The notes under the pieces were generated by a model that saw only the letters and a list, made by a program, of their open reading frames with translations, ran no database searches and was not told where the DNA came from. A DNA stretch of 64,000 bases from Mycobacterium simulans (GTDB lineage Bacteria > Actinomycetota > Actinomycetes > Mycobacteriales > Mycobacteriaceae): positions 1,878,654 to 1,942,653 of the forward strand of contig NZ_OCVX01000003.1 in NCBI RefSeq assembly GCF_900232995.1. The letters run 5' to 3'. A program made the translations under genes and the position numbers. Shown piece after piece: positions 55,525-64,000 of this stretch (within the stretch, counting starts at the first letter, position 1; every line of letters begins with the position of its first letter).

Positions 55525-55826
55525 GCCTCCGCCTCCTCACTCATAGATAGTGAAATGGTTTCCCACTGTTTTGATGTACAGTTAACCCAATTCGAACAAG
55601 TGATCGAATCTCGGTCTGCGACACCGGAACCGGCCGGCCAACCGGGAAATGACACTGATGTGATTAGACACGGCTTCACCTGTTGGGTCAAGCATTCCGC
55701 GGCATTTCCATATCATCTCGTGATCAAATTTCGGCGATTCCGTTGTTGTTGGTCTTCGGCGTGTCTTATGCGACTCCTCACACGGGCCCGGTAGACCCTG
55801 CTCGCGGGCAGGTACTGTCCTGCGAT
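55525..55826. promoter_or_regulatory. Divergent whiB2/fbiA promoter region
   Basis: A 302-bp gap, AT-richer than its surroundings, with no credible gene. The minus strand has the whiB2 Shine-Dalgarno (AGGAGGCGG) just upstream of its ATG and possible -10 TANNNT elements in ACTATCTATGAG (about 55539-55550). The fbiA frame is open upstream of its GTG back to about 55683, but the extension is not conserved-looking. Confidence 0.4.
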
Positions 55827-56882
55827 GTGAAAGTCACCGTACTGGTGGGTGGAGTCGGCGGCGCCCGCTTCCTCCTGGGAGTGCAGCAGCTGCTTGGCCT
55901 GGGCCAGTTTGCCACACCCGACGGTGCCCTCCAGGACGCGGGCCACGAACTAACGGCTGTCGTCAACATCGGCGACGACGCCTGGATCCACGGACTGCGC
56001 GTCTGCCCGGATCTGGACACTTGCATGTACACACTCGGCGGCGGCGTCGACCCGGAGCGCGGCTGGGGCCACCGTGACGAAACGTGGCACGCCAAAGAGG
56101 AACTCGCGCGTTATGGCATGCAGCCCGATTGGTTTCAGCTCGGCGACCGAGATCTGGCCACCCATCTGGTCCGCACCCAAATGCTGCGGGCCGGCTACCC
56201 GCTGTCGCAAGTCACCACGGCCTTATGCGATCGTTGGCAACCGGGCGCGCAGTTGCTACCCGCGAGCGACGACCGTTGCGAAACCCACGTGGTGGTAACC
56301 GATCCAGTCGACGACACGCGCCGCGCGATCCATTTTCAGGAGTGGTGGGTGCGCTACCGAGCCCAGTTGCCGACGCACAGCTTCGCCTTCGTCGGGGCCG
56401 AAAAGGCCAGCGCCGCAACCGAAGCAGTCGCAGCCATCGCCGAGGCCGACATCATCATGCTGGCACCGTCCAATCCCGTGGTCAGCATCGGCGCGATCCT
56501 GGCGGTCCCTGGTATCCGCGGGGCATTGCGATCGGCCAGCGCTCCAATCGTGGGTTACTCGCCGATCATCGGCGGAAAGCCGTTGCGCGGCATGGCCGAT
56601 GCCTGCCTGGCGGTCATCGGGGTGGATTCCAGCGCGGAAGCTGTGGGCCGGCATTACGGCGGGCGCCGCACGACCGGGATACTGGACTATTGGTTGGTGC
56701 ACGACGGCGACGAGGCCGATTTCGAGGCCGAAATCGACGGAGTCACGGTGGCGTCGGTACCGCTGCTGATGAGCGACCCGAAGGCGACGGCGGAGATGGT
56801 CCGCGCCGGCTTGGACCTTGCGGGCGTGTCCCGCGCCAGCGACGATGCAGAGCGCAGCGATGCGGAGGAGCGGCGCCAATGA
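55827..56882 (+). CDS. fbiA: F420 biosynthesis phospholactate/PEP transferase FbiA
   Basis: A protein of 351 aa starting at a GTG (VKVTVLVGGVGGARFLLGVQQLLGL), homologue of Rv3261 (331 aa). FbiA joins the activated 2-phospho-(enol)lactate unit to the deazaflavin Fo, giving (dehydro)F420-0. The substrate region VNIGDDAWIHGLRVCPDLDTCMYTLGG and the LAPSNPVVSIGAILAVPGIR block are intact. The last 17 or so residues ([16 protein letters not shown]) are encoded by the first 53-bp MIRU-type repeat, so the C-terminus has been extended by the repeat. The stop overlaps the first micro-ORF start as ATGA. Confidence 0.96.
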   Translation: MKVTVLVGGVGGARFLLGVQQLLGLGQFATPDGALQDAGHELTAVVNIGDDAWIHGLRVCPDLDTCMYTLGGGVDPERGWGHRDETWHAKEELARYGMQPDWFQLGDRDLATHLVRTQMLRAGYPLSQVTTALCDRWQPGAQLLPASDDRCETHVVVTDPVDDTRRAIHFQEWWVRYRAQLPTHSFAFVGAEKASAATEAVAAIAEADIIMLAPSNPVVSIGAILAVPGIRGALRSASAPIVGYSPIIGGKPLRGMADACLAVIGVDSSAEAVGRHYGGRRTTGILDYWLVHDGDEADFEAEIDGVTVASVPLLMSDPKATAEMVRAGLDLAGVSRASDDAERSDAEERRQ

Positions 56883-57308
56883 ACCGCGCCAGCGACGATG
56901 CAGAGCGCAGCGATGCGGAGGAGCGGCGCCAATGAACCGCGCCAGCGACGATGCAGAGCGCAGCGATGCGGAGGAGCGGCGCCAATGAACCGCGCCAGCG
57001 ACGATGCAGAGCGCAGCGATGCTGAGGAGCGGCGCCAATGAACCGCGCCAGCGACGATGCAGAGCGCAGCGATGCGGAGGAGCGGCGCCAATGAACCGCG
57101 CCAGCGACGATGCAGAGCGCAGCGATGCTGAGGAGCGGCGCCAATGAACCGCGCCAGCGACGATGCAGAGCGCAGCGATGCTGAGGAGCGGCGCCAATGA
57201 ACCGCGCCAGCGACGATGCAGAGCGCAGCGATGCGGAGGAGCGGCGCCAATGAACCGCGCCGGCGACGATGCAGAACGCAGCGATGCTGAGGAGCGGCGC
57301 CAATGACC
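56832..57308 (+). repeat. Nine tandem 53-bp MIRU-type repeats between fbiA and fbiB, forming a micro-ORF chain
   Basis: Units begin every 53 bp from 56832 to 57256 with no spacers. Eight consecutive ATGs (56879, then every 53 bp to 57250) each open an 18-codon frame reading [18 protein letters not shown], whose TGA overlaps the next ATG as ATGA. The last stop overlaps the fbiB ATG at 57303. Each start has a GGAG-type ribosome site inside the repeat. Sequence differences are mostly synonymous (GCG/GCT); the last unit has S-to-G. The unit matches the mycobacterial interspersed repetitive unit first described in the senX3-regX3 operon. Confidence 0.95.
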
Positions 57309-58643
57309 CACCACGGTACCGCCTCGAGGATCGAGATCCTGCCCGTCACCGGGCTTCCCGAATTCCGTCCCGGCGACGACCTGGGCGGTGCCGTCGCCGC
57401 GGCGGCGCCGTGGCTGCGCGACGGCGACGTGGTGGTCGTCACCAGCAAGGTGGTGTCCAAATGCGAGGGCCGGCTGGTCCCGGCCCCCCAGAATGAAGTG
57501 GCGCGAGACGAACTGCGCCGCAAGCTGGTGGACCAAGAGGCAGTGCGCGTGCTGGCGCGCAAGGGACGCACGTTGATCACCGAGAACCGACTGGGGCTGG
57601 TTCAGGCCGCCGCCGGTGTTGACGGATCCAACGTCGGCCGGTCCGAACTGGCGCTGCTACCAGTCGATCCCGACGCCAGTGCTACGGCCCTGCGGGCCGG
57701 GCTGCAGGAGCGACTCGGCGTCACCGTCGCCGTAATCATCACCGACACCATGGGCCGCGCGTGGCGCAACGGCCAGATCGACGCCGCCGTCGGCGCCGCC
57801 GGTTTGGCTGTGCTGCACAACTATTCGGGTGTCGTCGACGGATACGGCAACGAGTTGGTGGTCACCGAGATCGCGGTCGCCGACGAGATCGCGGCCGCGG
57901 CCGACCTGGTCAAGGGCAAACTCAACGCGATGCCGGTGGCCGTGGTGCGCGGTCTTTCGGTGCCCGACGACGGCTCGACGGCCCGGCAACTGCTGCGACC
58001 GGGCACCGAAGACCTGTTCTGGCTCGGCACCGCCGAGGCCATCGAGCTCGGGCGTCAGCAGGCGCAATTGTTGCGCAGGTCGGTGCGCCGGTTCAGCGCC
58101 CAACCGGTGCCACCGGACCTCGTCGAGTCCGCCGTCGCCGAAGCCCTCACCGCTCCGGCCCCCCACCACACCAGGCCGGTGCGGTTCGTGTGGCTGCAGA
58201 GTCACGCCACCCGCGACCGGTTGCTCGACCGGATGAAAGACAAGTGGCGGCACGACCTCGCCGGCGACGGCAGGCCCGCCGACTCCATCGAGCGCCGGGT
58301 GACGCGGGGCCAGATCCTCTACGACGCACCCGAAGTCGTCATCCCGATGATGGTGCCCGACGGCGCACACACCTACCCCGACGCCGCACGCACCGACGCG
58401 GAGCACACCATGTTTACCGTCGCGGTAGGTGCTGCCGTGCAAGCCCTCCTGGTCGCGCTGGCGGTGCGCGGGCTGGGTAGTTGCTGGATCGGGTCGACGA
58501 TCTTTGCCGCTGACCTGGTCCGCGAAGAGCTGGACCTGCCTGTCGAGTGGGAGCCGTTGGGCGCCATCGCGATCGGCTACGCGCAGGATCCGGCCGGGTT
58601 GCGCGACCCGGTCCCGCTCGCTGACTTGCTGATCCTGAAGTGA
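57303..58643 (+). CDS. fbiB: Bifunctional F420 ligase/oxidoreductase FbiB
   Basis: A 446-residue two-domain enzyme, homologue of Rv3262 (448 aa). The N-terminal half (about 1-245) is the F420:gamma-glutamyl ligase ([37 protein letters not shown]). The C-terminal half is an FMN nitroreductase-like domain ([24 protein letters not shown]) that reduces dehydro-F420-0. Together they yield poly-glutamylated F420. The ATG is coupled to the last repeat micro-ORF. Its stop overlaps the GTG of the putative nuclease gene. Confidence 0.97.
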   Translation: MTHHGTASRIEILPVTGLPEFRPGDDLGGAVAAAAPWLRDGDVVVVTSKVVSKCEGRLVPAPQNEVARDELRRKLVDQEAVRVLARKGRTLITENRLGLVQAAAGVDGSNVGRSELALLPVDPDASATALRAGLQERLGVTVAVIITDTMGRAWRNGQIDAAVGAAGLAVLHNYSGVVDGYGNELVVTEIAVADEIAAAADLVKGKLNAMPVAVVRGLSVPDDGSTARQLLRPGTEDLFWLGTAEAIELGRQQAQLLRRSVRRFSAQPVPPDLVESAVAEALTAPAPHHTRPVRFVWLQSHATRDRLLDRMKDKWRHDLAGDGRPADSIERRVTRGQILYDAPEVVIPMMVPDGAHTYPDAARTDAEHTMFTVAVGAAVQALLVALAVRGLGSCWIGSTIFAADLVREELDLPVEWEPLGAIAIGYAQDPAGLRDPVPLADLLILK

Positions 58644-59377
58644 CATGGGCTCGAGCGACGATAGGCTACGCAGACGTGGCCGTCCTGCAACCGATGCCAA
58701 CCATCGATCTCCCGACGGATCAGTTCACTGCGTTCGGTCAAAAGTGGCTCCTCGGCTCGAAGTTCTCCAAGAAGGACGGCATGGACTTCGGCACCTTGAT
58801 AGATGCGGCTGTGGGCGGCGCACTGTCCGTGATGCTCGGCAACATCCCATTAGTGGTTCCGAACGCCAACCAGCTGCAACCTTCCCAACCCGACTGCGTA
58901 GAAGTTGGGCCAGTGCGCATCGTCGGCGGCGTTCGGCCACAGAACTTCGACGTCGGTTACCGGCCGGATGGTGTGCGAATCGCGTTCGACAGCAAGACAT
59001 TGAATGACCACGAAAGCGTCGGCAAGAACTGGCAGAACATGATCAACGACTTGGCGACCGAAGCAACCACGGTCCACAGCAGGTTTCCAAGTGCCGTCGT
59101 GGGTTTTGTAGTCGCCATACCGATGCCGTGTTTGGCGCCCGGTGCACGAACGAACGCCATCGTAGGCACCTTGGCTCGGCTGGGAGGTCGAGAGCTCGTC
59201 GACGAGCCAAACCATCGGGCAGAAGCCATGAGCCTGATCTCGTGGGACCCGGCAACCGGTCAAGTCGACCCCAACCTGCCCGACGCGCAGAGCCCCCTAC
59301 GGATAGAACGATTCAGTGCCGACGTGTACCGCTGCTATCAGGCTCGATTCCAGGGCCTTCCACCCCATGCAACCTAG
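58640..59377 (+). CDS. Putative PD-(D/E)xK nuclease, candidate restriction partner of MamA
   Basis: A protein of up to 245 aa with no family I can name. Residues 104-119 ([16 protein letters not shown]) fit a PD-(D/E)xK nuclease core: an acidic residue (D104 or D110), then D117-S-K119 at the end of a beta-strand. The predicted order is a helical N-terminus ([24 protein letters not shown]), the nuclease core, and a C-terminal region with [14 protein letters not shown]. It is directly followed by a DNA adenine methyltransferase gene, the classic arrangement of a type II restriction system. The GTG at 58640 overlaps the fbiB stop; starts at 58676 (GTG) or 58694 (ATG) are equally possible. To my knowledge H37Rv lacks this gene. 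Confidence 0.65.
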   Translation: MTWARATIGYADVAVLQPMPTIDLPTDQFTAFGQKWLLGSKFSKKDGMDFGTLIDAAVGGALSVMLGNIPLVVPNANQLQPSQPDCVEVGPVRIVGGVRPQNFDVGYRPDGVRIAFDSKTLNDHESVGKNWQNMINDLATEATTVHSRFPSAVVGFVVAIPMPCLAPGARTNAIVGTLARLGGRELVDEPNHRAEAMSLISWDPATGQVDPNLPDAQSPLRIERFSADVYRCYQARFQGLPPHAT

Positions 59378-59439
59378 GCATCCGACGCGCCCTGCGTGCG
59401 GTCACCAAGGATGTCGGTGGCTCCCCTGATACTTGTCCC

Positions 59440-61044
59440 ATGACGACGTTCGCCGGCAAGACGGCCGCGTCCGCTGACAAGGTTCGCGGGGGCTACTACA
59501 CGCCGCCCGCGGTGGCCCGATTTCTGGCCCGCTGGGTCCGAAGGGCGGGCCCGCGGATCCTTGAGCCGTCATGCGGCGATGGGCGAATTCTCCGCGAACT
59601 CGCCGCCATCACAAACCACGCGCACGGTGTCGACCTCGTCGCGCGGGAGGCGAGAAAGTCGCGAAAATTCGCTTCCGTCGACGCGGCGAACCTCTTCACC
59701 TGGGTGCGCGGGAGTCAAGCCGGCAGCTGGGATGCTGTTGCCGGCAATCCGCCGTACATCCGCTTCGGAAACTGGGCATCGGAACAGCGCGACCCGGCAC
59801 TCGAACTGATGAGGCGTGTGGGCCTACGTCCGACCAAACTGACCAACGCCTGGGTCCCGTTTGTTGTGGCGAGCACGACGTTGACGCGCGACGGCGGACG
59901 AGTGGGTCTTGTGGTTCCGGCGGAATTGCTTCAAGTCACCTACGCGGCGCAGCTGCGCGAATTTCTGTTGAGCCGCTATCGCGACATCACCCTGGTTACC
60001 TTCGAGCGTTTGGTGTTCGACGGGATCTTGCAAGAAGTTGTGTTGTTTTGCGGTGTCGTCGGTGCCGGCCCAGCGCAAATACGGACCGTCAATCTCGGCG
60101 ATGCGAACGATCTGGACACGCTAGCGGACAAGGACTTCGACAACGAGTCGGCACCGGCCCTTCTCCACGAAAATGAGAAGTGGACAAAGTACTTCCTCGA
60201 CCCAGCTCAAATCCAGCTACTCCGAAGACTCAAGCAGTCCGACTCGCTGACCCGGCTTGGCTCCATGGCTGACGTGGATGTGGGCATCGTTACGGGCCGT
60301 AACAGTTTTTTCACTTTCACCGATGTCGAGGCGAAATCACTACGGCTGAGAAAGCACTGCGTCCCACTGGTCTCTCGCAGCGCTCAACTGAGCGGCCTGG
60401 TGTACGACGACGATTGTCGGGCAAGCGATGTCGCGGCGAAGCACCGCACGTGGCTACTCAACGCCGCTAACGATCCGACCGATCCCGCTCTCGTCGCGCA
60501 CATCGAGGCGGGTGAAGCCGCCGGCGTCCATCTCGGCTACAAGTGCTCGATCCGCAAGCCATGGTGGGCCACACCCTCGTTGTGGATTCCTGACCTCTTC
60601 ATGCTGCGCCAGATACACTTCGCCCCGCGCCTGACCGTCAACGCTGCGGCGGCTACCAGCACCGATACCGTGCACCGGGTCCGGCTCGACCCGAACCTCG
60701 ACGCCGCAATATTTGCCGCGGTGTTCCACAACAGCGCAACATTCGCGTTCGCCGAAATCATGGGCCGCAGTTATGGCGGAGGCATATTGGAGTTGGAGCC
60801 GAGGGAAGCCGAGCAGCTACCCATTCCACCGCCGACGTATGGGAGCGCCGAACTCGCCCAGGATGTTGATCTACTACTAAAAGCAAATGAGATCGAAAAG
60901 GCGCTCGATGTAGTGGATCGTCACGTCTTGGTCGACGGACTCGGACTGTCACCGCGCCTGGTCGCCGACTGTCGAGCGGCATGGCTCACGCTGCGGGATC
61001 GGCGGACCAAACGAGGTTCCCGGCGACCGCAAGCGCACACGTGA
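59440..61044 (+). CDS. mamA: DNA adenine methyltransferase MamA
   Basis: A protein of 534 aa; an N6-adenine DNA methyltransferase, homologue of Rv3263 (about 553 aa). SAM motif I is EPSCGDGRIL (residues 42-51) and catalytic motif IV is NPPY (103-106). The C-terminal half holds the target-recognition region. M. tuberculosis MamA methylates CTGGAG and affects promoters that overlap the site. Here it follows a putative nuclease gene by 62 bp. The ATG at 59440 has no clear ribosome site but lies about 7 nt after GATACT, a possible -10, so transcription may be leaderless. The frame stays open further upstream. Confidence 0.93.
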   Translation: MTTFAGKTAASADKVRGGYYTPPAVARFLARWVRRAGPRILEPSCGDGRILRELAAITNHAHGVDLVAREARKSRKFASVDAANLFTWVRGSQAGSWDAVAGNPPYIRFGNWASEQRDPALELMRRVGLRPTKLTNAWVPFVVASTTLTRDGGRVGLVVPAELLQVTYAAQLREFLLSRYRDITLVTFERLVFDGILQEVVLFCGVVGAGPAQIRTVNLGDANDLDTLADKDFDNESAPALLHENEKWTKYFLDPAQIQLLRRLKQSDSLTRLGSMADVDVGIVTGRNSFFTFTDVEAKSLRLRKHCVPLVSRSAQLSGLVYDDDCRASDVAAKHRTWLLNAANDPTDPALVAHIEAGEAAGVHLGYKCSIRKPWWATPSLWIPDLFMLRQIHFAPRLTVNAAAATSTDTVHRVRLDPNLDAAIFAAVFHNSATFAFAEIMGRSYGGGILELEPREAEQLPIPPPTYGSAELAQDVDLLLKANEIEKALDVVDRHVLVDGLGLSPRLVADCRAAWLTLRDRRTKRGSRRPQAHT

Positions 61045-61586
61045 GCCTGCGCGAGTCGGTGATCGCGATCCTCACCGACTGGCAGGCGCCCGACGCGGCC
61101 CAGGACTCGGTGCGGCATGCCGTGCTGGCCTTCGTGCACGGGCGCGCCGATTCCTGCCGCCGCGAGTGCGAACCCGGTCATGTCACCGCGTCGACGCTGG
61201 TGCTCGACGCCAGCGGCCGCCAGGTGCTGTTGACCCTGCACCCGCGCCTTGGTCGTTGGGTGCAACTGGGTGGGCACTGCGAGGAGGACGACAACGACAT
61301 CGTCGCCGCGGCACGGCGCGAAGCGACCGAGGAATCCGGAGTCGCGGATCTGCGGATGGCGCCGCAATTGGTTGCGGTGCACGTGCATCCGGTCACCTGC
61401 TCGTTGGGTGTGCCAACGCGGCATCTGGATTTGCAGTTCGTGGCGCATGCCCCGGCCGCGGCGCAGATCGCGGTCAGCGACGAGTCCGAGGACTTGCAGT
61501 GGTGGCCGGCCGACACGCTGCCGCCTGGCACCGATGACGCGTTGGCATACCTGGTCGCCCAGGCGACGCGCCGAGTGTCACGCTAG
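61041..61586 (+). CDS. NUDIX hydrolase
   Basis: A 181-residue Nudix-fold protein starting at a GTG (VSLRESVIAILTDWQAP) that overlaps the mamA stop as GTGA. The Nudix box is recognisable as GGHCEEDDNDIVAAARREATEESGV but is one residue longer than GX5EX7REUXEEXGU and has Asp where the first Glu usually is. The metal-binding REATEE end is intact, so hydrolysis of a nucleoside-diphosphate derivative is likely. NUDIX genes are common near fbiAB in actinobacteria. It is convergent with manC. Confidence 0.85.
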   Translation: MSLRESVIAILTDWQAPDAAQDSVRHAVLAFVHGRADSCRRECEPGHVTASTLVLDASGRQVLLTLHPRLGRWVQLGGHCEEDDNDIVAAARREATEESGVADLRMAPQLVAVHVHPVTCSLGVPTRHLDLQFVAHAPAAAQIAVSDESEDLQWWPADTLPPGTDDALAYLVAQATRRVSR

Positions 61587-61622
61587 CGCGACTGTAGACG
61601 TCGACCGCCACGCTAGCGTGAC
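61577..61622. terminator. Bidirectional hairpin between the NUDIX gene and manC
   Basis: GTCACGCTAGCG (61577-61588) and CGCTAGCGTGAC (61611-61622) are perfect 12-base inverted repeats with a 22-base loop. The left arm contains the NUDIX stop codon. It lies between convergent genes, so it can end transcripts from both sides. Confidence 0.75.
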
Positions 61623-61636
61623 GGTCGGGGTAAAGC

Positions 61637-62716
61637 TCAGACGTCGGACGAGTAGCGGATCCCGCCGTCGGGAAGGGATACGCCCGGCCATACCCGCGCG
61701 CCCCGCAGCAGCTCGCAGCGCGCCCCGATATCGGCGCCGTCGCCGATCACGCCGTCTCGGATCAGCGCCCGCGGACCGACGCGGACCCCGAAGCCGATTA
61801 TCGAGCGCTCGATCACGCTGCCCGCTTCGACCTTGACTCCGTCGAAAATGACCGCGCCGTCCAGCCGGACGCCGGGGCCGATCTCGGCGCCGCGCCCCAC
61901 GACCGTGCCACCGATCAGCACCGCCCCAGGAGACACCGCGGCGCCGTCGTGCACCAACTGCTCCCCACGGTGGCCTCGTAGGGCCGGCGACGGGGCGATC
62001 CCGCGCACCAAGTCCGCCGATCCGCGAACGAAGTCCTCCGGGGTGCCCATGTCGCGCCAGTAGGTGGCATCGACGTAACCGCACACCTTGACGTCAGTAT
62101 CGGACAGCAGGTTCGGGAACACCTCGCGTTCCACCGATACCTCCCGGCCGCGTGGAATCCGGTCGATGATGTCGCGTTTGAACACATAGCAGCCAGCGTT
62201 GATCTGGTCGGTGGGCGGATCCTGAGTCTTCTCGAGAAAGGCGACGACACGGTCCCCGTCGTCGGTGGGCACGCAGCCGTACGCGCGTGGGTCGCCAACC
62301 CGCACCAGGTGCAGCGTGACGTCGGACTGGCGGGACTGATGGAAATCCAGCAGCTGGCCCAGGTCGGCGCCCGAGAGCACGTCACCGTTGAACACCATCA
62401 CGGTGTCGTGGCGCAGCTTTCCGGCGACATTGGCGATCCCACCGCCGGTCCCCAACGGGTTCTCCTCGGTCACATAGTCGAGCTGCAGGCCCAACTTGGA
62501 TCCGTCACCAAACTCGGCCTCGAAAACCTCGGCCCGGTATGACGTGCCAAGGACGACGTGCTCGATGCCGGCGGCGGCGATCCGCGACAGCAGGTGGGTG
62601 AGAAAGGGCAGCCCGGCCGTCGGCAGCATGGGCTTGGGCGCCGACAGTGTCAGCGGGCGCAGCCTGGTGCCCTTGCCGCCGACGAGGACCACCGCATCGA
62701 CTCGGTTGGTTGCCAA
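61637..62716 (-). CDS. manC: Mannose-1-phosphate guanylyltransferase ManC (Rv3264c)
   Basis: A 359-residue nucleotidyltransferase that makes GDP-mannose from GTP and mannose-1-P; homologue of Rv3264c (named manB in some annotations). The pyrophosphorylase signature VLVGGKGTRLRPLTLSAPKPMLP is at the N-terminus. The C-terminal third is a left-handed beta-helix with hexapeptide-like repeats (GAVLIGGTVVGRGAEIGPGVRLDGAVIFDGVKVEAGSVIERSIIGFG). It starts 1 bp after the wbbL1 stop, giving tight coupling with the rhamnose genes. Confidence 0.95.
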   Translation of the reverse strand: MATNRVDAVVLVGGKGTRLRPLTLSAPKPMLPTAGLPFLTHLLSRIAAAGIEHVVLGTSYRAEVFEAEFGDGSKLGLQLDYVTEENPLGTGGGIANVAGKLRHDTVMVFNGDVLSGADLGQLLDFHQSRQSDVTLHLVRVGDPRAYGCVPTDDGDRVVAFLEKTQDPPTDQINAGCYVFKRDIIDRIPRGREVSVEREVFPNLLSDTDVKVCGYVDATYWRDMGTPEDFVRGSADLVRGIAPSPALRGHRGEQLVHDGAAVSPGAVLIGGTVVGRGAEIGPGVRLDGAVIFDGVKVEAGSVIERSIIGFGVRVGPRALIRDGVIGDGADIGARCELLRGARVWPGVSLPDGGIRYSSDV

Positions 62717-62717
62717 C

Positions 62718-63650
62718 TCAGTGCCGCCCTTCTGCCAGTTTGAGGTCCTGACGCTCGGATCGTCTCGAACGGCGCAGTGAGCTGCGCACCATCAGGCGGG
62801 AGCGTACAGCCAACGATGCTCGCAACGTCCAGCGCAGCGGGGCCCGCCACCAGCCAGCATGCCGATCCGCCAGGAAGATATAGGTGCTCTTGTGATGTGC
62901 GGCCAGATGGCTCGCCGGGTCGCGGCCGGTTGAATGGCCCTTGTGGTGCAAAACCTCGGCTGACGGCACATAAATGGACAGCCAACCGGCTTTGCCGAGG
63001 CGGTCGCCGAGGTCGACGTCCTCCATATACATGAAGTACCGCTCGTCGAATCCACCAACCTGATTGAAGGCCGATCGGCGCACCAGCAGACAGGAACCCG
63101 ACAGCCACCCCACCGACCGTTCACTGGGCTCGAGCCGCTCCTGGCGGTAGGCCGCCGTCCAAGGATTGCGCGGCCAGAATGGGCCGAGCACCGCGTGCAT
63201 GCTGCCGCGGACCAGGCTGGGCAGGTGGCGCGCCGACGGGTACACCGATCCATCGGGGTCCCGGATCAGCGGGCCCAGCGCGCCGGCGCGGGGCCAGCGC
63301 GCCGCGGCGTCCAGCAGAGCGTCGATGCTGCCCGGGCCCCACTGCACGTCCGGGTTGGCCACGATCACCCAGTCGTCAACCCACACCTCGTCGCTGCCGG
63401 GCCCTTCCCTGCCCAGTTGGGCGACCGTGCGATTCACCGCGGTTCCGTACCCGAGATTGCCCCCGGTCGGCAGCAACCGCACATTGGGGTAACGCTCAAC
63501 GGCGGCCTCGGGTGTTCCGTCGGTGGAGCCGTTGTCGGCCAACAAAACGCCGACCGGCCGCTCAGTGGCCATTGACAGCGACGCCAGGAACCGCTCCAGG
63601 TGGGGGCCAGGCGAGTAGGTCACCGCTACGACCGGCAGGACGTCAGTCAC
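62718..63650 (-). CDS. wbbL1: Rhamnosyltransferase WbbL1
   Basis: A 310-residue GT2-family glycosyltransferase, homologue of Rv3265c (301 aa). It transfers L-rhamnose from dTDP-rhamnose onto GlcNAc-PP-decaprenol, making the linker between peptidoglycan and arabinogalactan, an essential step. Nucleotide-sugar motifs LLADNGSTDGTPEAA and DDWVIVANPDVQWGPG are present, and the acceptor-side block is WLSGSCLLVRRSAFNQVGGFDERYFMYMEDVDLGDRL. The GTG at 63650 (VTDVLPVVAVTYSPG) matches the family start and overlaps rmlD by 8 bp. Confidence 0.95.
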   Translation of the reverse strand: MTDVLPVVAVTYSPGPHLERFLASLSMATERPVGVLLADNGSTDGTPEAAVERYPNVRLLPTGGNLGYGTAVNRTVAQLGREGPGSDEVWVDDWVIVANPDVQWGPGSIDALLDAAARWPRAGALGPLIRDPDGSVYPSARHLPSLVRGSMHAVLGPFWPRNPWTAAYRQERLEPSERSVGWLSGSCLLVRRSAFNQVGGFDERYFMYMEDVDLGDRLGKAGWLSIYVPSAEVLHHKGHSTGRDPASHLAAHHKSTYIFLADRHAGWWRAPLRWTLRASLAVRSRLMVRSSLRRSRRSERQDLKLAEGRH

Positions 63651-64000
63651 GCGTAGAGGGTATCGGTCCATCGGGCGAGGCCGCTGTCAGTGCCGCGACA
63701 AGTGCACTGCGCCAGGGCCTTAGCGGCGTCAAGCCCGCCGCAGCCCACGCCTTTCCCGACAGCGCCGAGTAGCTCGGCCGGGGCGCTGGCCGGGGAAATT
63801 GTGCGCTACTTACCGGCCGAACGCGGTGCGGGTCGGCGCCGCTTTCTTCGAACACCGCGCGTGCTTGATCGAACCGGGAGACCGCGCCCTCGTTGGCGGC
63901 GTGCAGCACGCAGCCGCGCACCCGAGCGTCGGCAACCTCCAACAGCGCGGCCGCCAGGTCGGCGACGTAGGTCGGCGAGCCGGTTTGGTCGTCGACCACA
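63643..64000 (-). CDS. rmlD: dTDP-4-dehydrorhamnose reductase RmlD (C-terminal part, continues past window)
   Basis: The C-terminal 118 or so residues of an RmlD-type reductase, which makes dTDP-L-rhamnose with NADPH. VVDDQTGSPTYVADLAAALLEV is the conserved C-terminal substrate region, and RPSYSALSGKAW is also typical. The 5' end lies beyond 64000. Its stop overlaps the wbbL1 start, as in Rv3266c-Rv3265c. Confidence 0.92.
   Translation of the reverse strand, partial: VVDDQTGSPTYVADLAAALLEVADARVRGCVLHAANEGAVSRFDQARAVFEESGADPHRVRPVSSAQFPRPAPRPSYSALSGKAWAAAGLTPLRPWRSALVAALTAASPDGPIPSTRD

Noticed and set aside
56832-57308. CRISPR-like array of 53-bp repeats
   Set aside because: Perfect tandem units without spacers; matches MIRU-type repeats.
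56256-57536. A 426-codon minus-strand open frame across the repeats and fbiA/fbiB
   Set aside because: It is antisense to fbiA and fbiB and is open only because the G+C-rich 53-bp unit lacks stops on that strand.

Overview
The window reads as the chromosome of a slow-growing, non-tuberculosis-complex Mycobacterium. The inference rests on the G+C-rich sequence, many GTG starts, and a gene order that follows the M. tuberculosis H37Rv block from about Rv3229c to Rv3266c almost gene for gene, with several insertions. The species cannot be fixed from the sequence; an M. kansasii-like relative is a guess.

Left part (1-15456). Two tandem copies of the acyl-CoA desaturase gene desA3 lie downstream of their presumed electron-transfer partner (Rv3230c family). 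Next come an Rv3231c homologue, ppk2, an unsplit tgs3, an Rv3235 homologue, the thiol methyltransferase homologue mddA, a tandem HD-GYP/LuxR regulator with a small unknown gene, secA1, a five-copy 56-bp minisatellite directly upstream of secA1, the ribosome hibernation factor hpf, and a comF-like phosphoribosyltransferase.

Middle (15485-34483). A single 19-kb gene encodes a five-module non-ribosomal peptide synthetase of 6332 residues. Its order is C-A-T / C-A-T / C-A-T / C-A(N-MT)-T-E / C-A-T-TE. It sits inside what is otherwise the conserved comF-Rv3243c-lpqB-mtrB-mtrA block, on the same strand. No MbtH, transporter, acyl ligase or phosphopantetheinyl transferase gene accompanies it in this window.

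Right-centre (34646-50222). An Rv3243c homologue and lpqB-mtrB-mtrA (envelope and cell-cycle signalling) are followed by tmk, an inserted secreted lipase, sahH, an alkane-oxidation operon (alkB-rubA-rubB-tetR), an amino-acid permease, and two tandem FAD-dependent oxidoreductases where M. tuberculosis has one (Rv3254).

Right end (50219-64000). This part supplies envelope sugars and F420. manA, manB and manC make GDP-mannose; wbbL1 and rmlD act on rhamnose for the arabinogalactan linker; whiB2 controls division; fbiA and fbiB build coenzyme F420. fbiA and fbiB are separated by nine 53-bp MIRU-type repeats that form a chain of eight overlapping 18-codon micro-ORFs. Directly after fbiB comes an unrecognised gene with a PD-(D/E)xK nuclease motif, then the homologue of the adenine methyltransferase MamA (Rv3263), which I know as an orphan in M. 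tuberculosis. The pair looks like a restriction-modification system.

The strongest candidates for something undescribed are the orphan NRPS, the putative MamA-linked restriction enzyme, the coupled micro-ORF array, and the double HD-GYP/LuxR protein. No tRNA, rRNA, insertion sequence, prophage or CRISPR array was seen.
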